Shown: positions 37,206 to 46,722, counted from the first letter of the stretch. The stretch: 64,000 bases of DNA from Candidatus Omnitrophota bacterium (GCA_040755155.1 JBFMBP010000157.1:1-64000); one strand, 5' to 3'. The notes: a model not told the origin generated them from the letters alone. Numbers and translations: made by a program.

Positions 37206-39053
37206 TTATTGATTATTGGAAATTCGTTTTAAGAGCGCTGTCCAATCTTTATCGGGATCGCTGGGGGGAGCGCCAATGGATTTCGTTCCCGGCCCTGCGA
37301 TCGATTTAATTCCGCCTTCTCGCAAATCGCCTCCCTCTCGCGGATTGAACCAGAGAACGGAATAGTTCCCCTCACCCAGTTTAATTTGCGGCGAACCGCC
37401 GTGGGGCATATAGATGGCGTAAATTTCTCCCGGTTTGGCAAAGACGTAATCGTCCGGATCGGGAGTAAGTTCGTCCGCATGAACCATCTCCGCAAAAGGC
37501 AAATCGTTTTGGAAAAATTCCAGAGCATAGCGCGTCATATCCCATAAACGTTCGCGGGAACGCCAGTCTTCGCAGTTCAAGTCGTTATGGGCGAACTTGT
37601 AGCCGAAGTACCATTCGCATCCGGCGCCGCCCGCCATAAGATTTCCCCAGAGCGCCTGTTGGCGCGCTTGGTCATGGGCAGGATCGTCCGCATCGGGCAT
37701 AACGCCAATATCGGGGGGGCCGATCTCGTCCACACAGATGAACCAGGGACGGCTGCTGGCGGAGGAACGGTCAAACCATTTTATGGTTTCCGAATGCGTT
37801 TTGTTCATATCGCCCATTTGTAAGGATGGGCCGTAAAAATCGCGAAAGCCCAATAGTGGTTTATAGACTTCGTCGTATTTTTCGGGAAAAGTATGGACGA
37901 CGATGGGATGTTTGTAGGGATCGATGTTTTGGATATATTCCGCAAAGGCTTTGCGTTGGGAATCCGTGTTCGTGTTTTCCTCGCCGAGATTCCAAACCAG
38001 GGCGGGATGATGAGCGAAGCGCGCGATCAATTCGCGGTAGTATAGTTTGCGTTCTACGCCCAGTTCGCCGCCGTCGAGCAGTTGATCGTTTTCCGTTTCC
38101 TGGGTGATGACGTGTTGCATTAATCCCAGCCGGTCCATATGCGAGAAGACGATCTCCCATTGGTCCAATTTGCTGCAATCGAAGCGCAGACGTTCTTCGT
38201 CGCTGGTCCAAGGCCAGACGTCGCGTCCGTCGCCGATGACATTCATGGTGAGGAAATAGACGCTGTTCATGCCCTTGCCCGCCAGGTAATTTAACGCGCC
38301 GATGATGTTTTTGCCTTGACCGTTGCGCCAAACGGGATCGCCGCTTCGCCAATCCTGGGAGTGAGGTTGATAATGATGCAGCGGGCTGGGAGCGGCTTCG
38401 CCTTCGCGCCGGGGTTTGCCCGCTTGTTTGGAAGCGGTTCCGTCAAACTCGAAATAGGCGAGAAAATTTTCCGGGCTGTCGGCGCCGCCTTTGATGAAAT
38501 ATTCGCCCGTTTCCGCGAATTGCAGGTAATGCTTGCCGACATAGCGCAATAAGCCCTTAGCGCGAGAATCGCTCTTGGATTGGTTGATAGGTTGGATAGT
38601 AAACGTACCGCTGGCGCCGTCGAAAGCGGTGGATTTCCCCACGCCGGCGTCGATGGCGGCGTTTTTTCCTGCAACGAAAGAAACTTTGTAATTCCAATCG
38701 CCTTCGGCGTCAGGCAGGAAATGGACGCGCCAGCAATCGCCGTTGGAGGCGCCGCTTTCTCCCGCCGCGCCATCGGCGGCGTAATAGCCGGGAACGGTAT
38801 AAACGCTGCTTCCATGCGTGAAAGTTACGGACAAGCGATAGTCGAGAAAAGGATTAGGCGAAGCGTCTTCGCTGGTTTGATGACCATGGAAGGTAATTGC
38901 AGCCGCGCCCCATTTTTGCAAATCGCCGCTAACGGAAGGCTTCTCTCCCGCTATCGCATCGCCAATGCAGAGCAACGATAATACAAGGATACGCAACATG
39001 GCCAAATGCCGATTATGTGGAATTATCGAGAAAAAACAATTATCTTTTTTCAT
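37206..39053 (-). CDS. Secreted DUF5060 glycoside hydrolase (GH5-like barrel, C-terminal collagen-binding-like domain)
   Basis: The 615-residue protein has a hydrophobic signal segment (MLRILVLSLLCIGDAIA), an N-terminal DUF5060 beta-sandwich (about 40-155), a (beta/alpha)8 barrel (about 180-500) and a C-terminal domain related to the putative collagen-binding domain that ends such proteins (IYAIYMPHGGSPQIKL). Likely catalytic acids are the Glu in WNLGEENTN (acid/base) and in FICVDEIGPP (nucleophile). The start may be ATG 39053 or ATG 38999; neither has a good ribosome binding site, and the shorter form gives the more normal signal peptide. It lies between the polytopic membrane protein gene and Gfo/Idh (3). 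Confidence 0.75.
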   Translation of the reverse strand: MKKDNCFFSIIPHNRHLAMLRILVLSLLCIGDAIAGEKPSVSGDLQKWGAAAITFHGHQTSEDASPNPFLDYRLSVTFTHGSSVYTVPGYYAADGAAGESGASNGDCWRVHFLPDAEGDWNYKVSFVAGKNAAIDAGVGKSTAFDGASGTFTIQPINQSKSDSRAKGLLRYVGKHYLQFAETGEYFIKGGADSPENFLAYFEFDGTASKQAGKPRREGEAAPSPLHHYQPHSQDWRSGDPVWRNGQGKNIIGALNYLAGKGMNSVYFLTMNVIGDGRDVWPWTSDEERLRFDCSKLDQWEIVFSHMDRLGLMQHVITQETENDQLLDGGELGVERKLYYRELIARFAHHPALVWNLGEENTNTDSQRKAFAEYIQNIDPYKHPIVVHTFPEKYDEVYKPLLGFRDFYGPSLQMGDMNKTHSETIKWFDRSSASSRPWFICVDEIGPPDIGVMPDADDPAHDQARQQALWGNLMAGGAGCEWYFGYKFAHNDLNCEDWRSRERLWDMTRYALEFFQNDLPFAEMVHADELTPDPDDYVFAKPGEIYAIYMPHGGSPQIKLGEGNYSVLWFNPREGGDLREGGIKSIAGPGTKSIGAPPSDPDKDWTALLKRISNNQ

Positions 39054-39149
39054 GAAAAATGGCCTGAAATTATTATCAATTTTTTTTGACGCGGCTTTGA
39101 TTCGAACTTCATCCTATTTGATCGCTGACGAATATTCTACGCGACAAGT

Positions 39150-41117
39150 TCAACGGTGTTCAACGCCTTTGAGCAGCGGCGCAACTTTCCAATCAGCATT
39201 TTCGCCAAAGCGAAGATTTTGGCCTGCATGTCCCGCCGGGGCGTCGCCGTAAATAGAGCGAACGCTGCGCGTCTGCAATAATGGGGCCAGCGCGAAAACG
39301 AACAATCCGATCAAAACGGCGGCGATAGTCATTCGTTTCCATTTGACCTCAATCGCTTGAGGAAGGATAGGTTCCTTTGGTGGGATGGTTAGCGCCAGAA
39401 TTGTGGCGAGAAGAGCATTTAGGATAATGACGCCTTCGGTAATCAGCCGGTTTTCATGAAAATATGAAAGCGCCTTCGCCGTATTGCCGAGGACGAAGAC
39501 CCATAAAAGCAAAAGATAAGCGAGTTGGGCGCGGCCGGTCCATGAGGTGGAAAGCAAGGCGATAGGCTTACGGGTATGAATAACGAGCAGAATCAACGCC
39601 GCCAGCATCGCCGCCCCGGCGAAAAAATTGAACCAGGCTTCAGCGGAAAATTCCCACCAGGGAAGTAAAGGAGCCTTCATCATGGGGGGGACGGTGGATA
39701 GGCCGGAGACGATGGGCCGCGTCCAATCTTCCATGTTTTTCACCATGTTGACGTAAGTCAAAATCGGCAGCGCGAAATAGATGGCTAGTCCCTCCAAGCA
39801 TCGCCGGCGCGGGGCTTCGTTATTCAGCGGGCCAACGCGCCGCAGCAAGAGCGATAGAGCGAGAAGAACGCCCAGGCCGTTGATAAAGCCATAGGTCTGC
39901 TCAAGTACGCTATGCCAGTTGGCGGATTGATAATGCTTCCAAGCTTCGACGATGGCGGCGTCCGTGACGATGTTGGGATTGCCGAAAGAGACCTCCAGCA
40001 ACTTGAGCCAAACCCCGCCGGAAAATCCAAGGCCGCCGATAATTCCGCAAACGACCGAAGCCAGAAATACCGGCGTCATGCCGTTGCGCAGGAAATAAAC
40101 GCTGGCCCCGAGGAACATGCCTATAAGTCCCGCCCAGTTGTCGCCGCGCGGCGGCGTCATGCGCACTCCCAAAAAAACCGGCAAGACGAGAAAACCGATA
40201 TACCATCCTAAGGATAGATGCAGGATCAACGAAGCGCCGCAGCGGAATTTTCCATAACGATAAAAGTAATAGCCAACGCCAACCATAAGGCCGATCGACG
40301 CCATAAAAACATAAGCCCAAAAGATATCCTCCTGCGCGGATAGAATGAAGCCGGGCCAATTGGCGATCAACTGACTGCGGGAATAATGGCTCAAATCTCC
40401 TTGGTAATGAATCAACCACCGGCCCAGAAAGGCGGTTATTCCGAATAGATCGAACAAGGGTTTTAGAATCAATCCAGCGGCGGCGCCGAGGAGGGCGAAT
40501 AGTGACAAATGCAATCCCCGGCCGAAGCGGCGATCGGCGAGATCGTAGAATAAAACCGCCAGCAAGGCGCCGAGCACGGGAATCCAATCGCTGTCCAGCC
40601 AATAGAGCGACATCTCATGGCGATGGACGGCGTTTTCCGATTTGGCGATGGAGGCGCTGATGCCGGGGAAAAAAAGATAAAGCAGCGTTTCCGCCGCCAA
40701 CACCCAGCAGAACGGCTTAAAAAACTCCGTCAGCCGCTGGCGGTCCCATACGGCGGGAATGGCGGTGGCGGCGCCGCCGAGCGAAGCCCACAAAAAACCA
40801 ATAACGAAAAGCGAATAAAATCCCCACAGTTGCGTGGCGTATTGGCCGGAATGAGTGTGCCCGATCACTTGCCCGTAAGAAGCCGAACCTCCGAATCCCC
40901 AGCCGCAGGCGCCGAAGAAGGCGAAATAGGCCAGGCGTTCGCGCCAGTCCTCACGCCCCGACGCCATGCAGACGGCCATCGCCGTCAGCGCTCCCGGAAG
41001 CATGGCGCCGAACTCATGGCCATAGTTGCCGCGTATGCCCCAACCGATGGACAGCGATAGAGCGGCAAAGAGAATCGCTGTTGGTTTAAATAGAGGATTG
41101 CGTTTTTCGGAGTTCAT
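39150..41117 (-). CDS. Polytopic membrane protein, unknown family
   Basis: The 655-residue protein has about 15 transmembrane helices. Characteristic loops are SIGWGIRGNYGHEFGAMLPG near the N-terminus, GSASYGQVIGHTHSGQYA, and MTPPRGDNWAGLIG. Conserved charged and aromatic residues inside these loops suggest a transporter or membrane enzyme rather than an anchor. I do not recognise the family; related sequences are known to me only as hypothetical proteins of planctomycete-like genomes. An agggg box precedes ATG. It heads the likely operon with the DUF5060 hydrolase (96 bp) and Gfo/Idh (3), so uptake or processing of a glycan product is a reasonable guess. Confidence 0.6.
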   Translation of the reverse strand: MNSEKRNPLFKPTAILFAALSLSIGWGIRGNYGHEFGAMLPGALTAMAVCMASGREDWRERLAYFAFFGACGWGFGGSASYGQVIGHTHSGQYATQLWGFYSLFVIGFLWASLGGAATAIPAVWDRQRLTEFFKPFCWVLAAETLLYLFFPGISASIAKSENAVHRHEMSLYWLDSDWIPVLGALLAVLFYDLADRRFGRGLHLSLFALLGAAAGLILKPLFDLFGITAFLGRWLIHYQGDLSHYSRSQLIANWPGFILSAQEDIFWAYVFMASIGLMVGVGYYFYRYGKFRCGASLILHLSLGWYIGFLVLPVFLGVRMTPPRGDNWAGLIGMFLGASVYFLRNGMTPVFLASVVCGIIGGLGFSGGVWLKLLEVSFGNPNIVTDAAIVEAWKHYQSANWHSVLEQTYGFINGLGVLLALSLLLRRVGPLNNEAPRRRCLEGLAIYFALPILTYVNMVKNMEDWTRPIVSGLSTVPPMMKAPLLPWWEFSAEAWFNFFAGAAMLAALILLVIHTRKPIALLSTSWTGRAQLAYLLLLWVFVLGNTAKALSYFHENRLITEGVIILNALLATILALTIPPKEPILPQAIEVKWKRMTIAAVLIGLFVFALAPLLQTRSVRSIYGDAPAGHAGQNLRFGENADWKVAPLLKGVEHR

Positions 41118-41167
41118 TTTCTTTATCCCCTTTATAAAATTTTTTCGGATATCCTTTTATGACTGAA

Positions 41168-41237
41168 TCGGGATTTAAAGGATGAAAAGACGAACTGAAT
41201 TTATATTCTGAAAATCCCGAAAATCCTGACCATCCCT
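41168..41237. other. Decayed dispersed repeat (aatccc/aatcctga type)
   Basis: The segment contains tgaaaatcccgaaaatcctga, with related gggatttaaaggatg upstream. This resembles the short repetitive aatcctgaaaatcctga sequences seen between genes in many bacteria. It lies in the 239-bp divergent gap that must also hold the promoters of both neighbours. Confidence 0.4.
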
Positions 41238-41356
41238 ATTCGGACATTTTTTAATCCACCCTTGAACGAATCGAGAAATTTATAAATCATAAACCAAAGA
41301 AACGCTATGGACTCTGGCTTTTTCATTTATGAATAAATCAAGGAAAGGATTAAACC

Positions 41357-42037
41357 TTGCCGTTTCAAATCGATTTGGAAAAATACAAAATTATCGACTT
41401 GGCCAAGGAAGTGGTTCCCAATTTGCTCGATCCCGGCGACCGGCCTTTTGTCATCGAGGAGAGCCGCTTGGGCGATGGAACCTATAAGTTCGATATCCGC
41501 CAAACGCATACCCATGTAGGAACCCATGTGGAAAGCCCTTGGCATTATTATCATGAGGGCAAGACGATAACCGATTTTCCCTTGGAGCATTTCATGGGGA
41601 GAGCCAGGCTGCTCAGAGCGGCGCCTTCTCCCGGCGCGGGAAGCATGACGCTGGCCATGATCCAGGAGCAATTGGAAGCGCATCGCGGCGCCTTCGAGAT
41701 TCTGCTGATGCGCAACGATTCCGGAAAAACGCCGCTGCGAGTGGAGATGGAGGCGGTTCCCTATATTCGGGATTTGAAGATCAAACTATTGATTTTCGAA
41801 GCGGGTATCGAATTTGGGGAAGGCGTCGAGGACGGGCGCAAATTTCACGACCTGCTGATGAGCCGCGATATCTGCCTCGTAGAATTTCCCGAACAATGCC
41901 GGGAACTGGATCGCGATGCGTTCTACATCTTCGCGCTGCCCATGCGGGTAAAGGGCTTGGACTCGGCCATGTGCCGGTTGATGGCCGTCGTGGAAAGATA
42001 TACTGGGGGACTGGGAGACTGGGGGACTGGGAGATAG
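41357..42037 (+). CDS. Cyclase-family metal hydrolase (kynurenine formamidase-like)
   Basis: The 226-residue protein belongs to the cyclase family (PF04199), which includes kynurenine formamidase. The metal motif reads H53-V-G-T-H57-V-E59-S-P-W-H63; the family form is HxGTHxDxPxH, so the usual Asp is Glu here. It is probably a cytosolic Zn or Mn amidase or lactonase. Translation likely starts at TTG 41357: an aaggaaagga box precedes it and no ATG is suitably placed. The last ten residues (TGGLGDWGTGR) are encoded by a local tandem repeat and probably extend past the ancestral C-terminus. Confidence 0.78.
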   Translation: MPFQIDLEKYKIIDLAKEVVPNLLDPGDRPFVIEESRLGDGTYKFDIRQTHTHVGTHVESPWHYYHEGKTITDFPLEHFMGRARLLRAAPSPGAGSMTLAMIQEQLEAHRGAFEILLMRNDSGKTPLRVEMEAVPYIRDLKIKLLIFEAGIEFGEGVEDGRKFHDLLMSRDICLVEFPEQCRELDRDAFYIFALPMRVKGLDSAMCRLMAVVERYTGGLGDWGTGR

Positions 42038-42083
42038 GGAAACTGGACGCTATTTCTTAATGTCCCATTGTCTCAAAGTCCCC
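42003..42083. repeat. Short tandem ggactggga units plus an imperfect inverted copy
   Basis: Four units of gactggg or gactgggg lie at 42003-42035. The sequence gtctcaaagtcccc near 42070 pairs with ggggactgggagac (12 of 14 bases). Together they could form a hairpin between the convergent cyclase and zinc-binding protein genes. Confidence 0.5.
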
Positions 42084-42084
42084 T

Positions 42085-43008
42085 TTATTTCAACGCTTCG
42101 TACAAAGCGCGGGCGGTGGCTCTCATATTGGTAAAATAATCCTTGGCCAGCGGATCGATGGAAACCACCTGGCCGCCGATGGCTTTGGCGACGGTCTTGG
42201 CGTTATTGGCGCTGAATTGTTTTTGCACGAAGATGATTTTAATGTTCTGGCTTTTGGCCAACTCGATCAGTTCGACCAACTGTTTAGCCGTCGGTTCTTT
42301 GCCTTCCATTTCGATGGGAATCTGCTCCATCGTATAAGCATCGGCAAAATAGCCCCAAGCGGGATGATAGACCATGAAGCGCCGTTCGCGGAGATTCTGG
42401 AAAAGTTTCGTTATCTCTTCATCCAACCGATCCAACTCGCCCAGCAATTTTTTCAGATTGGATCGATACTCTTCGGCGTGATTGGGATCGAAGGCGGCGA
42501 GCGTTTCCGCAATGGTTTGCGATTGGATTTTTGCTAGTTTGGGGCTTAACCAGATGTGCGGATCCTTGGCGCCTTCCTGCGCCTCCTCATCTTTTTCATT
42601 CGAGCCGGTGGCATGTTCGTCCGAGGGATGATTTTCCGCATCTTCCTCGTGATGATGCTCTATCATGGGAAGCAGTTTTATCCCTTCTCGCAGATCGACG
42701 ATTTTCATGGAGGGATTGGAGCGTTGCAGCCGCTTCATTAAAACATCTTCAAATGGAACGCCGATGCGGAAATAGATGGCGGCTTTGGAGAGTTGCGCCA
42801 TCAACTTGGGCGTAGGTTCGAAGGCGTGAGGATTTTGTCCCGGTCCCACCATCACGTTCGCATCGACTTGGGCATCGCCGATGCGCTCCACGAAATAGGC
42901 TTCGGGAAGGATGCTTACGAAGACTTTGATCTTATCCTCGGCGGCGTGGGGACGAATCCATCCCGCGAGAAATAAGTTGAAAAACAATAAGAATCCCGCT
43001 CGCTTCAT
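42085..43008 (-). CDS. Zinc/metal ABC transporter substrate-binding protein (ZnuA-like, family 9)
   Basis: The 307-residue protein has a signal peptide (1-23), then the cluster A-I layout: VSILPEAYFVERIG, NPHAFEPTP with a metal His, a His/Asp/Glu-rich flexible loop (EHHHEEDAENHPSDEHATG) near residues 115-135, and VYHPAWGYFADAY. It binds zinc or manganese in the periplasm. No permease or ATPase gene is near it. Its ATG overlaps the stop of the secreted amidohydrolase upstream by four bases (ATGA), so the two are translated together. Confidence 0.85.
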   Translation of the reverse strand: MKRAGFLLFFNLFLAGWIRPHAAEDKIKVFVSILPEAYFVERIGDAQVDANVMVGPGQNPHAFEPTPKLMAQLSKAAIYFRIGVPFEDVLMKRLQRSNPSMKIVDLREGIKLLPMIEHHHEEDAENHPSDEHATGSNEKDEEAQEGAKDPHIWLSPKLAKIQSQTIAETLAAFDPNHAEEYRSNLKKLLGELDRLDEEITKLFQNLRERRFMVYHPAWGYFADAYTMEQIPIEMEGKEPTAKQLVELIELAKSQNIKIIFVQKQFSANNAKTVAKAIGGQVVSIDPLAKDYFTNMRATARALYEALK

Positions 43009-44756
43009 TGGACTTCTCCAGGATGGGAATAAACCAATTTTCCGCCCAGGTATGTGCGAAGGACCGTCATGTCTTTTATCTCATCGATGGGACAGGTCAT
43101 AGGATTTTCGTTCGTGATAATGAAATCAGCTAATTTCCCCGGTTCCAGCGAACCGCGCTCTTTTTCGGCGAAGTGGAGATAGGCGTTGTTGATCGTATAG
43201 AAGCGAATCGCTTCTACGCGGCTGAGGGCTTGTTCCGAGTGGATCGGCTCATCCACCCATTTCGCTCTCCGAGTCATGGTCGTCCAGATCGCAAGCCACG
43301 GATCGTAGAAGTTGATCGACCGCAAAGAGCCGATTTTCTTCATATGATCCGAACCGCCGCCCGCCAACGCTCCCGCCGCGAAGATGGAGCGCAGAGGTTG
43401 AAACCACGTCAACCGCTCCCAGCCGAAATGATGCAGCAGAGTGCGGCCGTCCAAGTAGAGCCAAGCGGGCTGGATGTCGAGGCAGACGCCCAACTCCGCC
43501 GCTTTGCGAACGGCCTCTTCGCTCATAAAGTTGGAATGGCAGATCACCGGACGTTTTTCGCGGATATTGTATTTTTCCCGCAGCGCTTCGCAAGCGTCGA
43601 GAAAAGCGTGAACCGCTCCGTCGCCAACCGTATGGGCCATATATTGAATATCCAACTCCATGCAGGCGTCGATAATGTTAATTAATGGCTCCTGCTCGAT
43701 GAAACGCAATCCGGCGTATTTCGGATCCGTGATGCCGTAAATTTGACTGACTCCCCAAGGTTGGCGCATGAAGGCGCTGCCGGTCAACATGCCGCCGTCC
43801 AAATAGGTTTTGGCGGCGCAAACGCGAAGCAGAGAATCGCCTTGAAAGAGTTTGGATAGCGCCAAATCGCGCAACTCTTTCTTGATGTTTTCTATAGGTT
43901 GATTGGTTTCCAAATGCTGGGAAAGAAAAGCGCGCACGGTCAATGCGTTGTCATCGCGCAGTTTTTTGTAAAGGGCGATTTCATCGCTTGAGGCATCACG
44001 CTCGCCGACTCCGGTAATGCCGACGCGGTTGTAGTCCGCTAATAGTTTTTGCAGCAACTCCCCTCGTTCTTGGGCATTGGGCGTCTTTTCAGGGGATCGA
44101 TATTTCAGATAACGGGTGCTGTTGCGCAGGATGCCGGTCAACTTGCCGGTTTGGGGGTCCTTTTCCGCGAAACCGGCGCCTCCGTCGTCTACTTTCCAAT
44201 TCTCGTCGATGCCGCTCATTTGCAGCGCCAGCGAGTTGACCGAAGCATCTGGTCCGGTGCGGAAAATGACGGGATTCTTAGGCGCCGCCTCGTCCAATTC
44301 TTTGCGGGTAGGATATCGCTGTTCTTTGAGACGGGTGAGAAAAATCTGGCTGACGAAAATCCACTCGCCTTCTTTCAACGACGCCGCCCGCTCCTTGATG
44401 TAATGGAGAACGTCCTGGATAGTCTCCATATCGGGGATAGGGTGATCGTATTCCGCCGCGGCGGCGTCGGCGGGATGAGTATGGGAATCGATCAAACCAG
44501 GCAGGACCGTCTTTCCCTTCAGATCGAGTATTTCCGTCTGGGGACCGCGATAATTTTCAACATTGCGTTTGTCGCCCACAGCGAGGATGCGTTCTCCCTT
44601 GATCGCCATGGAAGATGCAATGCTAAAAGCTTCATCGACGGTAACGATTTTCCCATTGATCAGCAGCAGATCGGCTTTCTCCTCGCTCCATGCGCTGAGC
44701 GATATAGTAACAAAAAGAAAAAAGGCGAAAGGGTAAGCATATTTACTTCCGTTCAT
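43005..44756 (-). CDS. Secreted YtcJ-like amidohydrolase
   Basis: The 583-residue protein has a signal peptide (AYPFAFFLFVTISLSAWS) followed by a complete amidohydrolase-3 (YtcJ-like) enzyme. It includes VLPGLIDSHTHPAD (the HxH metal site), MAHTVGDGAVHAFL with later metal ligands, ICHSNF, and the C-terminal GSLEPGKLADFIIT. These zinc enzymes cleave amide bonds in small molecules. Export is less common in this family. A gaggag box precedes ATG. The 4-bp overlap with the ZnuA-like gene suggests that zinc binding and this enzyme are linked. Confidence 0.85.
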   Translation of the reverse strand: MNGSKYAYPFAFFLFVTISLSAWSEEKADLLLINGKIVTVDEAFSIASSMAIKGERILAVGDKRNVENYRGPQTEILDLKGKTVLPGLIDSHTHPADAAAAEYDHPIPDMETIQDVLHYIKERAASLKEGEWIFVSQIFLTRLKEQRYPTRKELDEAAPKNPVIFRTGPDASVNSLALQMSGIDENWKVDDGGAGFAEKDPQTGKLTGILRNSTRYLKYRSPEKTPNAQERGELLQKLLADYNRVGITGVGERDASSDEIALYKKLRDDNALTVRAFLSQHLETNQPIENIKKELRDLALSKLFQGDSLLRVCAAKTYLDGGMLTGSAFMRQPWGVSQIYGITDPKYAGLRFIEQEPLINIIDACMELDIQYMAHTVGDGAVHAFLDACEALREKYNIREKRPVICHSNFMSEEAVRKAAELGVCLDIQPAWLYLDGRTLLHHFGWERLTWFQPLRSIFAAGALAGGGSDHMKKIGSLRSINFYDPWLAIWTTMTRRAKWVDEPIHSEQALSRVEAIRFYTINNAYLHFAEKERGSLEPGKLADFIITNENPMTCPIDEIKDMTVLRTYLGGKLVYSHPGEVQ

Positions 44757-44918
44757 GACGATCGTCTCCTCGGCGTTTTTTGTTTTATAGTACCGATCGC
44801 GAAAAAATCCTTATCGAATACGTATAATAAACCTCTCCCCAGCGCGCTTCTACTCTGGAGGGGAAGCTTATGATAGAATAACGCCTATGAATCCGAAGAA
44901 GGGAAGGCGTCGCAGTCA

Positions 44919-46217
44919 ATGGAAGAGAAGAAAATCGAATACGCGCCGCATGGCCGTAAACTGAATCCCTGCGAGTTGGAAATCGACCTCTTTTGCAAAG
45001 GTATCCGAATCCATGAGTCATGCGAGATGGATAGCGATAAGACGTTCTCCAAAGCGCGGGCGGGTTTAGGGAGCGGTTTGGAACTTATGGTTCCCGGTCC
45101 ACATAAAAATATATGGCTCAATGCTCCAGTTTTAGAATATTTCGCTGTTTCCAGCCCTTACGAACTTCGCCGGGTAAATGGCGCTTATCGAGTCGTCCAT
45201 ACCGTCGATCAAGTTTCCTATGACGTTGTAATTCCAACGGCTCCCAGCTGGTATTCCCGCAAAACGTCCAGCGGCGTGAATATGCGCGAGATCGGCGTCA
45301 TTCAAGGCACTTATCTCGGCATTTATCTCGGCGACGTCTGCCATTTCTGGCAAACCGATCCCAAGGAGAATTGCAAATTCTGCGCCACAGGCATCAACGT
45401 CGGCAAGCCCGGCGCCGATAAGGCGATGAAAACGGTGGAAGAAGTGACCGAAGTCGCCCAAACGGCGAAAGCGGAATCCGGCGTCTCCTTCGTTCATTTC
45501 AATACCGGTTACCAGAAAGGCCGCGGTCTGGAAGTTTGCGCTCCTTTCGTTAAGGCGATTAAAGAAAAAGTCGGCGCCTTAGCGGGCGTACAGGCGATTC
45601 CTTCCAAAGATCTATGGAAATACGACTGGGTCATCGATTGCGGCGCCGATCATTTTTCTTTTTGTTATGAACTGCATAATCCCGAATATTTCGCCAAATA
45701 TTTACCGGGAAAAGAGCGCCTCATCGGACAAAAGACCTTTTTCAACGCCTTGGAATATACGGCGCGCAAGTTGGGGAAGGGAAGGGTTTCCGGTGAAATC
45801 ATCGCCGGAATCGAACCCATCGAAGATACGCTGAAGGCGATCGATTACATTACCGGAGTCGGCGCTTTCCCTACGATCTGTATTTTCCGCCCGGTTCAAG
45901 GAACGGCGATGGAAAGATGGCCATCTCCTTCTTATGAAGATATGATCGTCGTTTTCCGTCACATGTACGAAGCGTGCATGAAAAACAACATCCCCGTCGG
46001 TCTGGTTCCTAACATCGAGGTCAGTCTCGTCGTGCAGCCCAATGACGCCGAATATTTGATTCAACCATCGCTGCGGTATCATTTCTACAAAGCGATGTTA
46101 GCCTTGATGCGCTATCCGGCGGGGATTTTGTTCCGAAAACAATTGAAGCCGCATCAAACGCCCGGCGATGCTTTCAATCTGCCGGTTCCCAAGGAATGTT
46201 GCTGTCAAGCGCATTAA
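44919..46217 (+). CDS. Radical SAM protein with atypical CX10CX2C cluster
   Basis: The 432-residue cytosolic protein has C141, C152 and C155 in VCHFWQTDPKENCKFC. This spacing, CX10CX2C, differs from the canonical radical SAM CX3CX2C. The following strands (VSFVHFNTGYQKGRG, then GVQAIPSKDL, GADHFSFCYEL and GEIIAGIEPIEDTLKAIDYI) follow the radical SAM barrel order with a GxIxGxE-like SAM-binding segment. The C-terminus ends ECCCQAH. The product is unknown. It starts an operon with a Nudix hydrolase (49 bp) and an APC permease (12 bp). The ribosome binding site (gggaagg) is rather far from ATG 44919. Confidence 0.7.
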   Translation: MEEKKIEYAPHGRKLNPCELEIDLFCKGIRIHESCEMDSDKTFSKARAGLGSGLELMVPGPHKNIWLNAPVLEYFAVSSPYELRRVNGAYRVVHTVDQVSYDVVIPTAPSWYSRKTSSGVNMREIGVIQGTYLGIYLGDVCHFWQTDPKENCKFCATGINVGKPGADKAMKTVEEVTEVAQTAKAESGVSFVHFNTGYQKGRGLEVCAPFVKAIKEKVGALAGVQAIPSKDLWKYDWVIDCGADHFSFCYELHNPEYFAKYLPGKERLIGQKTFFNALEYTARKLGKGRVSGEIIAGIEPIEDTLKAIDYITGVGAFPTICIFRPVQGTAMERWPSPSYEDMIVVFRHMYEACMKNNIPVGLVPNIEVSLVVQPNDAEYLIQPSLRYHFYKAMLALMRYPAGILFRKQLKPHQTPGDAFNLPVPKECCCQAH

Positions 46218-46266
46218 ATTTCGATGCAGTAAATACTTCATCATCATGTAAAGGATAAGCGTATTT

Positions 46267-46710
46267 ATGGCCAATCAACGCATTCGCAATCGCGCCGCCG
46301 CCGTTATCGTCGAGGACGGCAAAATCCTTCTCGTCCAACATCATAAATACGACCGCAAGTATTGGCTGCTGCCTGGCGGGGGAGTGGAATTCGGCGAAAC
46401 GCTGGCGGACGCCGCCCGGCGCGAAGCGTGGGAAGAAACGGGACTTGAAATAGTGGTTAAAGATTTAATATTTCTTTCGGAATCGATTCCTCCCGACGGC
46501 CACCGGCACGTCATCAATTACTATTTCTCGGCGGCGATTGAGGGCGGCGAATTGAAAATGGGCGACGATTCCTATTTATGCGACGTTCAATGGCATCATT
46601 TGGACGATCTGCCTCATCTGATCCTCTTCCCCAACGTTATCCGCGAATTGTTGGAATGGCTCCAATCCGAGGCGCGCGAGAAAATCTCCCTGGGCAACCG
46701 CTGGGATTGA
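46267..46710 (+). CDS. Nudix hydrolase
   Basis: The 147-residue enzyme carries a perfect Nudix box (GX5EX7REUXEEXGU) from G38 to G59: G38, E44, R52, E53, E56, E57. It hydrolyses a nucleoside diphosphate linked to another moiety; the substrate cannot be predicted. ATG 46267 lies 49 bp after the radical SAM stop. It may sanitise or process a nucleotide-linked product in this operon. Confidence 0.88.
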   Translation: MANQRIRNRAAAVIVEDGKILLVQHHKYDRKYWLLPGGGVEFGETLADAARREAWEETGLEIVVKDLIFLSESIPPDGHRHVINYYFSAAIEGGELKMGDDSYLCDVQWHHLDDLPHLILFPNVIRELLEWLQSEAREKISLGNRWD

Positions 46711-46722
46711 ACTCTCTATACT

